Of a stretch of 32,463 bases of DNA, positions 13,812-21,301 are shown piece after piece. Both the position numbers and the translations under genes were made by a program. The first letter of the stretch is position 1. Every line of letters starts with the position of its first letter. The stretch lies in contig JAJFUT010000017.1 in NCBI GenBank assembly GCA_021372315.1, positions 1-32,463 of the forward strand, given 5' to 3'. This DNA is from Methanobacteriota archaeon. GTDB lineage: Archaea > Thermoplasmatota > Thermoplasmata > Methanomassiliicoccales > UBA472. The notes beneath the pieces were generated by a model. The model searched no databases. It worked only from the letters and a program-made list of their open reading frames with translations, and was not told the DNA's origin.

Positions 13812-14897
13812 ATGATACTTGTGACGAAATGGTTCGGGGTGTTCCTCTGCGAGGGGCAGATCGTGAAGAGGTCGGTCATCTTCGAAAAGGACGCGAAGTC
13901 CATAGCGAAGAGGCTTGCGGCGATCCAGAAAGGGGAGATATTGCCCGAGGAGAGATCCCTTGCCGTGAAGAGGATGAAGGTGGCGGAGCCGAGGCTCGCC
14001 AAGCTTGGCAAGCCGGTCCTCTTCGATTCGTCGTTCATACGCCCGCAGGACTACCAGATGCCCCCTGACCTCATGCAGCGCGTGATGGTCGAGCTGGGAA
14101 AGATCAGGACCAGGGAGCCTCTTAGCGAGGACAAGTGCGTCGCCCAGGCGATAAGGGCCACCGACGACCTGATCGAGACCATCAATCTCATGAGCGAACG
14201 CCTTCACGAGTGGTATGGTCTCTACTTCCCCGAGCTGGCCGACTATGCGAGGGAGGAGAGATACGCCGAGCTGGTGGCGAAGGGCGGCAGCAGGGAGGAT
14301 ATCCTGAGGTCCCTCGAAGTGGACCTTGAGTCGGTCGGTTCCGAGATGCTCGAGGATGACATCGATGTCATCAGGTCCTTCGCCTCATCGCTCTTCGACC
14401 TCTACCAGAGGAAGGCGGACCTCGACAAGTACATCCAGGAGTCGATGCAGAAGGTCGCGCCTAACATGACGGCGCTTCTTTCGGCCAATCTGGCGGCGCG
14501 GATGGTGTCTCTCGGCGGAGGCCTGGGACGATTGGCCAGGCTGCCATCGAGCACCCTTCAGCTATTGGGGGCCGAGAAAGCGCTGTTCCTTCACCTGAAG
14601 ACGGGCAAGAACCCGCCGAAGCATGGCATCATATTCCAGCACCCGATGGTGAACAAGGCCCCGTACTGGCAGAGGGGAAAGGTGGCCAGGACGTTGGGAG
14701 GAAAGATATCCATAGCCGTCAAGGTCGATTTCTTCAAAGGCGAGTTCATGGGCGACAAGCTCGTGGCCGACATGGAGGCCAGGGTCAAGGAGATCAGGGA
14801 GAAGTATCCGAACCCCCCGAGGCGTGCACAGCCCCAGTTCCAACGTCAGCAGAGGCGACCAGACAAGGGCAAGGTTTATAAATCGAAGCACAATTGA
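13812..14897 (+). CDS. nop5: Nop5/Nop56-like box C/D RNP core protein
   Basis: A 361-residue scaffold of the archaeal box C/D small RNP. It bridges L7Ae-bound guide RNA and the methyltransferase fibrillarin for 2'-O-methylation of rRNA and tRNA. The N-terminal fibrillarin-binding region is followed by a helical coiled-coil part (about 110-190) and the NOSIC/Nop domain (about 180-300). The Nop domain carries the signatures APNMTALLSANLAARMVSLGG, GAEKALF (253-259) and PKHGIIFQHP. The tail from about 335 is rich in Arg, Lys and Gln, as expected for an RNA-binding extension. The gene starts 11 bases after the aldolase stop. Fibrillarin, a frequent neighbour in archaea, is not next to it. The 3' end carries the TATA box of the aIF5A gene. 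Confidence 0.93.
   Translation: MILVTKWFGVFLCEGQIVKRSVIFEKDAKSIAKRLAAIQKGEILPEERSLAVKRMKVAEPRLAKLGKPVLFDSSFIRPQDYQMPPDLMQRVMVELGKIRTREPLSEDKCVAQAIRATDDLIETINLMSERLHEWYGLYFPELADYAREERYAELVAKGGSREDILRSLEVDLESVGSEMLEDDIDVIRSFASSLFDLYQRKADLDKYIQESMQKVAPNMTALLSANLAARMVSLGGGLGRLARLPSSTLQLLGAEKALFLHLKTGKNPPKHGIIFQHPMVNKAPYWQRGKVARTLGGKISIAVKVDFFKGEFMGDKLVADMEARVKEIREKYPNPPRRAQPQFQRQQRRPDKGKVYKSKHN
14875..14883 (+). promoter_or_regulatory. TATA box of aIF5A within the nop5 coding end
   Basis: TTTATAAAT is a near-consensus archaeal TATA box, about 33 bases before the ATG at 14912. It lies inside the last codons of nop5. It predicts a transcript beginning around 14903-14906 with a leader of under ten bases, so aIF5A can be expressed independently of the upstream genes. 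Confidence 0.65.
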
Positions 14898-14911
14898 CGG
14901 GATTGATAGTC

Positions 14912-15298
14912 ATGTCATGGACACAGTCTGAGGTACGCGAGCTGAAGGAAGGGCGCTACATGTTGATCGATGATGAGCCCTGCAAGATCGTTTCTATGTC
15001 CACATCCAAGCCTGGGAAGCATGGTGAGGCCAAGGCCAACATCGATGCGGTAGGCATTTTCGATAAGAAGAAGAGGAGCATAGTGCACCCCGTGAAGCAC
15101 AGGGTCCAGGTCCCGATGATCGACAAGCGCAAGGCGCAGATCCTCGCGGTCCAGGGAAAGGAGGTCCAGCTCATGGACCTTGAGACCTTCGAGAACTTCT
15201 CGTTGCCGATCGACGAGGAGTTCGAGGGCCAGCTCCACTCCGGTGAGGAGGTCATGTACCTCGTCGCGATGGACCGCCGAATGATCACCAAGGTCTGA
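14912..15298 (+). CDS. eif5A: Translation factor aIF5A (hypusine-containing)
   Basis: A 128-residue archaeal homologue of eIF5A/EF-P, which binds the ribosomal E/P region and relieves stalling at proline-rich and other difficult sequences. An N-terminal SH3-like domain contains the hypusine loop SKPGKHGEAK, with K36 as the predicted modified lysine. An OB-fold domain (about 70-128) follows. The more common KHGHAK or KHGSAK is KHGEAK here. I chose the ATG at 14912, which gives MSWTQSEVRELKEGRYM and matches the promoter position, over an in-frame TTG 18 bases upstream that overlaps the nop5 stop. Deoxyhypusine synthase is not in the window. Confidence 0.93.
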   Translation: MSWTQSEVRELKEGRYMLIDDEPCKIVSMSTSKPGKHGEAKANIDAVGIFDKKKRSIVHPVKHRVQVPMIDKRKAQILAVQGKEVQLMDLETFENFSLPIDEEFEGQLHSGEEVMYLVAMDRRMITKV

Positions 15299-15308
15299 GA
15301 AAGACCAT

Positions 15309-15332
15309 TTTTTTCCCGCCTTGAACGGCGGG
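15309..15332 (+). terminator. T-tract and GC hairpin after aIF5A
   Basis: Six T residues (15309-15314) occur 10 bases after the aIF5A stop. They are followed by the inverted repeat CCCGCC (15315-15320) / GGCGGG (15327-15332) with a six-base loop. A short T-tract alone can terminate archaeal transcription, and the hairpin would serve either strand. The rest of the spacer, to the iscU stop at 15478, holds no ORF with coding character that I could support. Confidence 0.5.
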
Positions 15333-15477
15333 ATCGATGACCTTCTTTTCTTCGTTGTTGCCTGATGCAGAAGTGATGATCTTACTGGCATCAACTGATT
15401 GATCAGGGGCTGACACCTCCTTTGAGAAAAATGCAGTATGCCAGGACCTTTCAAGGAACTAGTATCCGGCGGATGCA

Positions 15478-15849
15478 TCATCTATTTCTGGAATTGTAAT
15501 CGTCCACTGCCATCTTAAGGGCGTCTGGACCGAGTATCGAGCATCCGATCTTGCCTTCAGGTAGTCCTCCAAGGTAATCCGCGACATCCTGTCTAGATAT
15601 CTTCAATGCGTCCTCCAGGGCCTTTCCTTTGATCATCTCGGTGAACGCCGAACTGCCAGCGATCGCCGCGGCGCACCCGAACACCTGGTGCTTCACCTCG
15701 GATATCTTGCCGTCCTTGACCTTGATGCGAACGATGACGACGTCACCATCAACCTGGTTCGCGGCCTTTCCGACGCCGTCGGCCGACTCCATGTCCCCCG
15801 CGTTCCGGGGGCTCATGAAATGGTCCATCACCTTTCTGTTGTACGGCAC
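15478..15849 (-). CDS. iscU: IscU-like Fe-S scaffold with altered ligand set
   Basis: A 123-residue protein clearly of the IscU/SufU/NifU-N fold: YNRKVMDHFMSPRN at the start, then FGCAAAIAGSS and KIGCSILGPDALK. I set the start at the GTG at 15849, which matches the family N-terminus; the frame stays open further upstream only because it runs inside iscS. It overlaps the 3' end of iscS by 22 bases, so the two are coupled. IscU normally assembles a 2Fe-2S cluster on three Cys, with a nearby Asp and His. Here the first Cys (normally in N-P-x-C-G-D) is Asp34 (NQVDGD), and the His before the last Cys is Gly102. D36, C59 and C103 remain. The protein may still accept sulfur from IscS, but cluster ligation must differ from the standard scheme. 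Confidence 0.87.
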   Translation of the reverse strand: MPYNRKVMDHFMSPRNAGDMESADGVGKAANQVDGDVVIVRIKVKDGKISEVKHQVFGCAAAIAGSSAFTEMIKGKALEDALKISRQDVADYLGGLPEGKIGCSILGPDALKMAVDDYNSRNR

Positions 15850-17033
15850 GTCCCCGCCTCCGATCTTTCCATGGAGAACACCTCGGAAGGGGCCAGGCCC
15901 CTCAATCTCTTGATGACCTGCGGCAGGGTCGTGAGGTATCTCTCGACCTCGCCCATGGTGTTCATCCTGCCTAGGGTGACCCTGAGGGAGCCCTTGCATT
16001 CCTTCTCCTCCAGACCGAGGGCCTTCAGCACATGAGATGTCTCGCTGCTCCTGGATGAGCACGCCGAACCCGTCGAGGTCGCAATTCCCTCGTAATCGAG
16101 ATTGAGTACCAATGCCTCTCCGTCGATGCGGTCGAACCTGAAGTTCGCATTGTTGCAGAGCCTCTTCGTCCTGTGCCCATTGAGATGGCACCCTTCCACA
16201 GATGAGATGGTCCCCTCGATGACCTTGTCCCTCATCGACGTCATGTTCTCGACCGTCCTCTCCATATCTGACATGGACAATCGGATCGCCTCGCCCAGAC
16301 CGACGATGCCGGGCACATTCTCCGTTGAAGGCCTGATGCCCCTTTCTTGTCCGCCTCCATACGACATGGGCCTTAACTTGTGACCTTTCCGGAGGTAGAG
16401 GGCACCGACCCCCTTGGGGCCGTGGAACTTGTGCGCCGACATCGACAGGAGGTCGATGAAGTCCCTGTCGACGTCGATGTCCATCTTGGTGACCGCCTGG
16501 ACTGCGTCTGTGTGAAAGGCTATCCCTGAATCCCTCGCGATCCTTCCGATCTCCTCGATCGGCTGGATGGTCCCTATCTCATTGTTCGCGGCCATGATCG
16601 ATATCAATACCGTGTCCTTCCTTATGACCTTCAGAAGAGCATCTGGATCGACAAGTCCGTCCTTGTCAACCGGAAGATATGTGACCTCGAACCCCTGGCG
16701 CTCCAGGAACTCGCAGGTGTGCAGGATGGCGTGGTGTTCGACCGAGGAAGTGATCATGTGTCTGCCCTCCTCGATCCGAGCATAGGCGGTCCCTTGCAAG
16801 GCCAGATTGTCCGACTCGGTCCCTCCGGATGTGAAGAATATCTCCTCGGGGGTGGCCCCGATCGCCTTTGCCGCGAGCTCCCTGGCCTTTTCGATCCCGT
16901 CCTGCGCCTCCGAACCGAAGGAATGCAAGCTGGACGGATTTCCGAACCGTGACCGGAAGTAAGGTAACATCGCCTCCAGGACGCGTTCGTCGACCTGGGT
17001 CGTAGAGCTGTTGTCAAAGAAGATACGTTCCAT
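15828..17033 (-). CDS. iscS: Cysteine desulfurase (IscS/NifS family)
   Basis: A 401-residue PLP enzyme that removes sulfur from L-cysteine as a persulfide for Fe-S cluster and thio-cofactor synthesis. K202 in SMSAHKFHGPKG is the PLP lysine. C325 in STGSACSSRS is the catalytic cysteine on the long IscS-type loop. H101 in VEHH stacks on the cofactor, and the TSGGTESDN phosphate-binding segment is at 68-76. I chose the ATG at 17033, preceded by AAGGTG at a good distance, over an in-frame GTG two codons upstream. It is the first gene of an iscS-iscU pair with a 22-base overlap. The last 20 or so residues lie beyond the usual family core and coincide with the overlap. Confidence 0.93.
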   Translation of the reverse strand: MERIFFDNSSTTQVDERVLEAMLPYFRSRFGNPSSLHSFGSEAQDGIEKARELAAKAIGATPEEIFFTSGGTESDNLALQGTAYARIEEGRHMITSSVEHHAILHTCEFLERQGFEVTYLPVDKDGLVDPDALLKVIRKDTVLISIMAANNEIGTIQPIEEIGRIARDSGIAFHTDAVQAVTKMDIDVDRDFIDLLSMSAHKFHGPKGVGALYLRKGHKLRPMSYGGGQERGIRPSTENVPGIVGLGEAIRLSMSDMERTVENMTSMRDKVIEGTISSVEGCHLNGHRTKRLCNNANFRFDRIDGEALVLNLDYEGIATSTGSACSSRSSETSHVLKALGLEEKECKGSLRVTLGRMNTMGEVERYLTTLPQVIKRLRGLAPSEVFSMERSEAGTCRTTER

Positions 17034-17137
17034 GAACACACCTTAACGATAGATAACGACGATGGAATATCCACTATTTCATTCTGATTGAGATGTATTT
17101 CATAATTGTCGTTCTAGCACGACCTGCAGGCCCGATC

Positions 17138-17150
17138 GATAAATCTATAA
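17138..17150 (+). promoter_or_regulatory. TATA-like region of the GNAT gene
   Basis: GATAAATCTATAA ends 28 bases before the ATG at 17179. A transcript start about 26 bases from the box centre would give a leader of roughly eight bases and supports this ATG over the internal one at 17218. Confidence 0.45.
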
Positions 17151-17178
17151 CTATCCAACAAGCGCTTTTCAAAATACC

Positions 17179-17757
17179 ATGACACTGGATGAAGGGACGG
17201 CAGACACTTCGGTCCTGATGACGGACCGACTTATCATCCGCCCAGTGACCCTTGCCGACGCTGAGGCTATCTTCAAGTTCAAGTCCGACAAGGAAGTCAC
17301 CGACCAGTATGGCCAGGTCCCTCATCGCGGGATCGACGAGACGAGAGCTTGGATCGCCAGAAGCATTTCCGATGGGGAGGAAGGGAGATCGTTCGCCTGG
17401 AGCATCTGCATGAGAGATGAGGACGAGGTCATCGGCGAATGCTGTCTCTGGAATTTCGACGGAGACCGCCTCTGCGCGGAGATAGGGTACGAGCTGCGAA
17501 GGGACCGCTGGCGAAATGGGTTCATGAAGGAGGCGCTGACGGCCCTGATATCATATGGGTTCGGCGTTCTCGGACTGCATCGTATCGAAGCGAACCCTTT
17601 GGGCTGCAACAACGCATCCCGTCGCCTCCTGCTCGACCTCGGTTTCGTCCACGAGGGGACGCTGCGCGAAAGGGTCCGATTCGGAGGAAGGTTCGTTGAC
17701 CAGATGTACTACGGCTTGCTTCAGAACGAATGGATGCCGTGCAACGACCGCCCTTGA
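17179..17757 (+). CDS. GNAT acetyltransferase, RimJ/RimL-like
   Basis: A 192-residue acetyl-CoA-dependent N-acetyltransferase. The layout is that of the RimJ/RimL group: TDRLIIRPVTLADAEAIF at the start (about 15-32), a central sheet, the acetyl-CoA pyrophosphate loop RDRWRNGFMKEAL (108-120), and the distal motif N-N-A-S-R-R-L-L-L-D-L-G-F-V-H-E-G. These enzymes acetylate protein N-termini, or sometimes small amines or antibiotics; the substrate here cannot be told. The gene is single. It is divergent from iscS and convergent with the XPD-like helicase gene. Confidence 0.88.
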   Translation: MTLDEGTADTSVLMTDRLIIRPVTLADAEAIFKFKSDKEVTDQYGQVPHRGIDETRAWIARSISDGEEGRSFAWSICMRDEDEVIGECCLWNFDGDRLCAEIGYELRRDRWRNGFMKEALTALISYGFGVLGLHRIEANPLGCNNASRRLLLDLGFVHEGTLRERVRFGGRFVDQMYYGLLQNEWMPCNDRP

Positions 17758-17764
17758 CCTTCAA

Positions 17765-17794
17765 GCTCCTTTCATTGGTCCAATCATTTGGAGC
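17765..17794. terminator. Inverted repeat between convergent genes
   Basis: GCTCC (17765-17769) and GGAGC (17790-17794) flank the palindrome ATTGG-T-CCAAT (17774-17784) in the 62-base space between the GNAT and helicase stop codons. Its position suggests a bidirectional terminator. The inner stem is weak as RNA, so the call is tentative. Confidence 0.3.
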
Positions 17795-17819
17795 ATACGC
17801 CGAAATGTGCGAGGACGAT

Positions 17820-19862
17820 CTATCTTCTGACCCCGAAGAAGCGCTGGACCTCTGCGACGGGGTCGTCGGACCTCTTCGCATCGAGCTGCTCGACGTACTT
17901 CGATATCCTTGAGTCCAGCAGCACCGCCGCACCTCTGTCCGTCTCCGTTCGTATCAGCCGCCCGATGGACTGCTGCACCTTACGTAGCGCTGGGACCGCC
18001 TGGGCATATTCCCATCCCTTTCCGCGGCCGTACCTTCTGTCATACAGTTCCTGCAGCTTTCTGTTGGCGAGGCTCGGGGGCGGATATGGCAGGCCGACCA
18101 TTATCACCATCTCGAGCTCCTTTCCAGGGAAATCCAGGCCTTCGGACACCCTGCCGCCCGTGACCGTAAGGAAAACCCCTCCGGGCTTGGACCGGAACTC
18201 CCTGACGGCGCGGCTGAACATGCCCGATGAGAGCTCGATGTCCCACAGCATGCGCCTGGTCACGCCCCTCTCTACCTCCACCCGCATCTGCCGCATGAGC
18301 TCGTAGGAGCGGAAGAAGACCATCGTGCTGACGTTCACGGAGTTGCACAGGTCGACTATCCTTTCGACGATCCGACCGTGCATCGTAGGGTCCTGGCGCA
18401 TCACGTCGTAGGCGGGATTGAGGTCCGGTGTGAAGAGGACGAGGCGGTTCTCAGGCGGGAACGGCGAAGGGTACGTGACCATGACGGGGCCTTTAGGGAG
18501 GCCGGCCACCTCCGAGTACTGCTTCAGCGGCCTTAGCGTTCCGGACATGTGGAGGACCGAGGGGCAGGCGGCAAGGAACCTCTCCAGCTCCTCGGGTACG
18601 AGATTGATCGCCTCCAGGCTCCCGCTCCCTTCGGTGCTCACCGCCTTGACGTACGCCTTGTCGTTGACGGTGAACCAGCTCGTCAGGAACCTTCCGAGCA
18701 GCAACGTCGCGGACGTCGGGTCCGCTCCGCTCTCGAGCTTCTCCTCGGCGATCGTCTGCCCGAGGTTGAAGGCGTTCACTCCGAGGGTCCTTACCTCCTC
18801 CACCCTCAGCTCGAGACGGCGGGCCAGCTCCCCTTCCAGGAACATCCGGCCAAGCTCGACCTCCGATCGGTCCGGAGGCATCTCAACTAGCGATGAGAGG
18901 ATGATGTCCGTCACGGCGTCCGAGAGCTGGCTCAGCGTGATCCCATGGCCGAGGTCGCTGCCCCCCTTCTCATTCAGCTCCACATCCCCGGCCCGAAGCT
19001 CTGCGACGCTGATGTGAAAGCTCTCCGCCTCCCGCGCCGATTCCACGAGGTTGTGGGCCTCGTCGATTATGATGAGCACGTCATCGAGTCCTGCCCCGAT
19101 CCGGTCGAGGAACTGCTCCCTGAGGTCCTCAGAAAGGACGTGGATGTAAGGTGCGATGATCACGTCGGCCTTGTCCGAGAGAAGCTTCCTGCACTCGTAG
19201 GGGCACACGCCCTCATCGGCGCAGAAATCGTCGAACTCCTGGGCGAGAGGCAGCTCCCTGGCAACGTAGTTCTCGAACATGCCGTCCATGCTGGAGATGA
19301 GATTGGCATAATATCCGCACCCTCCCTCGGCACCGCTCTTCGTCCGCTTCTTCTTCTCCTCGCAGAAACGGCTGAGCGCCTGCGGGGGGATGCCCCCTTC
19401 GAACTCCGCCTCCCTCATGAAAAGGCATGACTTCCCCCTGCCGGTCAGGGGCAGGCCGATGACCTTCCTCCTCTCGGCGATGACGCGAAGCTCGCGCATC
19501 ACCTGGTCGCTCTGCGAGATCGTCCTGTTTAGATAGATGACCTTCTTCCCGGTCTCCTTCGCCAGGTCCAGGGCGGAGACGAGCGAGCATATCGTCTTGC
19601 CGGTCCCTGTGCCTGATTCGATGACGATGTGCTTGCCGGACGCAAGGGCGTCCTTGGCCTCGGAGACGAACCTCTCCTGGTAGGGACGGTACGGGTATGG
19701 GAAGGTGCCTTGCCCTTCCTTGGCCCGGGGGACGCGCCTCCTGACCTCAGGCCGGATGGCCTCGTCCTCTGCGACCGCCTTCTTGCCGAGGCCGCACCTG
19801 GGGCATCTCCCGGCTCCGGGCGGCACGAGGGTGTTGCATCGCCTGCAAAAGAAAGATGGCAC
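17820..19862 (-). CDS. XPD/Rad3-like Fe-S DNA helicase with N-terminal zinc ribbon
   Basis: A 680-residue superfamily 2 helicase of the XPD/DinG group, which unwinds DNA 5' to 3' in repair. The Walker A is ESGTGTGKT (82-90), the Walker B is IDEAHN (266-271), and the arginine-finger motif VI is QSIGRLIRTETDRG. Between motifs I and II are cysteines suited to the 4Fe-4S pin: C146, C167, C182 and C220, with extra C214 and C224. An N-terminal zinc ribbon (C6, C9, C20, C23) precedes the helicase core, an addition not found in the simplest archaeal XPDs. The start is a GTG at 19862. The TATA-like box at 19879-19888 fits a leaderless transcript, so the gene may be expressed apart from glmM 70 bases upstream. 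Confidence 0.9.
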   Translation of the reverse strand: MPSFFCRRCNTLVPPGAGRCPRCGLGKKAVAEDEAIRPEVRRRVPRAKEGQGTFPYPYRPYQERFVSEAKDALASGKHIVIESGTGTGKTICSLVSALDLAKETGKKVIYLNRTISQSDQVMRELRVIAERRKVIGLPLTGRGKSCLFMREAEFEGGIPPQALSRFCEEKKKRTKSGAEGGCGYYANLISSMDGMFENYVARELPLAQEFDDFCADEGVCPYECRKLLSDKADVIIAPYIHVLSEDLREQFLDRIGAGLDDVLIIIDEAHNLVESAREAESFHISVAELRAGDVELNEKGGSDLGHGITLSQLSDAVTDIILSSLVEMPPDRSEVELGRMFLEGELARRLELRVEEVRTLGVNAFNLGQTIAEEKLESGADPTSATLLLGRFLTSWFTVNDKAYVKAVSTEGSGSLEAINLVPEELERFLAACPSVLHMSGTLRPLKQYSEVAGLPKGPVMVTYPSPFPPENRLVLFTPDLNPAYDVMRQDPTMHGRIVERIVDLCNSVNVSTMVFFRSYELMRQMRVEVERGVTRRMLWDIELSSGMFSRAVREFRSKPGGVFLTVTGGRVSEGLDFPGKELEMVIMVGLPYPPPSLANRKLQELYDRRYGRGKGWEYAQAVPALRKVQQSIGRLIRTETDRGAAVLLDSRISKYVEQLDAKRSDDPVAEVQRFFGVRR

Positions 19863-19903
19863 GCCAGGATGACCGAATGATATTATTTGAACATGACCCT
19901 GGC
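19863..19903 (-). promoter_or_regulatory. Helicase promoter with flanking inverted repeat
   Basis: On the minus strand, AAATAATATC (19879-19888) is a TATA-like box about 20-25 bases before the GTG start. It is bracketed by the inverted repeat GCCAGG (19863-19868) / CCTGGC (19898-19903). A regulator binding both arms would cover the promoter. This is an untested inference. Confidence 0.35.
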
Positions 19904-19932
19904 ACGTTCGAAGATGATGTCGGCGGAGGAGA

Positions 19933-21297
19933 TCACGCGGCCTTGGACCCCTCTATGGCCTCCCTGAGCTCCTTCTCGCACCGGTCCCCGATCCTCTTCG
20001 CGGCCTCCTTCGTCTTGGCCTCGGAATATATGCGGAATATCGGTTCGGTCCCGGAAGGCCTCACGAGGGCCCAGCCGTTGTCGAAGTACACCTTGACGCC
20101 GTCGGTGGTATCCACCTTCTCCTCCTGGAATCGGACCAGAAGGTCCTCCAGCACCTGCTCCTTGATCTCGTCGGAGGCCTCGATGCGTCTCTTGTCCAGC
20201 GCGTAGTTGGGGATCGCGCTCATGAGCTTGGAGAGCTTTCCCTCCTTCGCGACGATCTCCAGGACCTTCGCCATCGTCATCGCGGCGTCCCTGCAGTACT
20301 GGTGCTCCGGGAATATCAGTCCGCCGTTCTCCTCGCCTCCGAACACGGCGTTGAGCTCGATCATCTGCCTCGCCACGACCGGCGAGCCGACGCGAGTGTA
20401 TACGACGTTCCCTCCTTCGGCCTTGACGACGTCCTCGACGCAGGAGGACGTGCTGACCGGGGTGACGACCGTGCCACCTCCTCGTTCCTTCACCATGTAC
20501 TTCGCGACCAGCGCCAAGGACTTGTCACCGTAGAGGTAGTTGCCCTTGTCGTCGACGAATATCGTCCTGTCGGCGTCGCCGTCGTGCGCCACTCCGAGGT
20601 CCGCACCCGTCGCCTTCACCGTGGCGACCAAATCCTTTAGATGGTCCGGCGTCGGCTCGCTCTCGTGCCCGGGGAACTTCCCCTGGGGGTTGGCGTTGAG
20701 CGTGATCGCCCTCACGCCCAGCATGTCCAGCAGCACAGGCGACGTGACCGACCCGGCCCCGTTCGCGCAGTCCAGGACGACCGTCAGCTTCGCATCCTCT
20801 ATGGCCGTGATGTCGACGAGCCTCTTGACGGCGTTGATGTACGACGAACCCACGCCGGTCACCTGCCTCGTCGCTCCGACGGACCTCCACGACCTCTGCA
20901 CGAAGTCCTTGGAGAAGAATATCTTCTCGATGAGCTGTTCCTTGTTGCGGGACATCTCCGTCCCGTCGTAATCGATGCACTTGATCCCGTTGAACTCGGG
21001 GGGGTTGTGCGAGGCCGTGATCATCACCCCGCCCTTCACGCCCGAGTTCTTGACGTAGTACTGGATCGCTGGCGTCGGGAGCATGCCCAGATCGAGCACC
21101 TCGACCCCTACGGACATCAGACCAGCGGAGACCGCGCACCTGAGCATGTCCGCCGACGTCCTGGAGTCGGTGGCTATCGCCACCTTGCCTCCCATGAACG
21201 AACCTATCGCCTTTCCGACATCGAGCGCCAGCTGGGCGCTCATGTCCTGATTTATCACTCCGCGCACTCCGTTGGTGCCGAACAATCGCTGCTCCAT
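19933..21297 (-). CDS. glmM: Phosphoglucosamine mutase (GlmM-type phosphohexomutase)
   Basis: A 454-residue alpha-D-phosphohexomutase. It interconverts glucosamine 6-phosphate and glucosamine 1-phosphate for UDP-GlcNAc synthesis; archaeal members can also act as phosphomannomutases. The FGTNGVRG start, the phosphoserine loop TASHNPP with S96, the magnesium loop DGDADR (D239, D241, D243), the sugar-specificity loop GGEENGG and the phosphate-binding RPSGTEP are all intact. It starts four bases after the PhoU-like gene and so belongs to the ABC transporter operon. A sugar-phosphate nucleotidyltransferase gene lies about 4.6 kb upstream on the same strand and may act on the product. Confidence 0.9.
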   Translation of the reverse strand: MEQRLFGTNGVRGVINQDMSAQLALDVGKAIGSFMGGKVAIATDSRTSADMLRCAVSAGLMSVGVEVLDLGMLPTPAIQYYVKNSGVKGGVMITASHNPPEFNGIKCIDYDGTEMSRNKEQLIEKIFFSKDFVQRSWRSVGATRQVTGVGSSYINAVKRLVDITAIEDAKLTVVLDCANGAGSVTSPVLLDMLGVRAITLNANPQGKFPGHESEPTPDHLKDLVATVKATGADLGVAHDGDADRTIFVDDKGNYLYGDKSLALVAKYMVKERGGGTVVTPVSTSSCVEDVVKAEGGNVVYTRVGSPVVARQMIELNAVFGGEENGGLIFPEHQYCRDAAMTMAKVLEIVAKEGKLSKLMSAIPNYALDKRRIEASDEIKEQVLEDLLVRFQEEKVDTTDGVKVYFDNGWALVRPSGTEPIFRIYSEAKTKEAAKRIGDRCEKELREAIEGSKAA

Positions 21298-21301
21298 GGG
21301 A

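Noticed and set aside
15850-16191. Upstream extension of the iscU frame inside iscS
   Set aside because: The family N-terminus begins at the GTG at 15849. The upstream part is a shadow frame of iscS with no similarity to scaffold proteins.
17074-17325. An 83-codon open frame on the minus strand upstream of iscS
   Set aside because: Half of it is antisense to the GNAT gene, and the rest lies in the iscS-GNAT promoter spacer. No ribosome-binding signal or family was seen.
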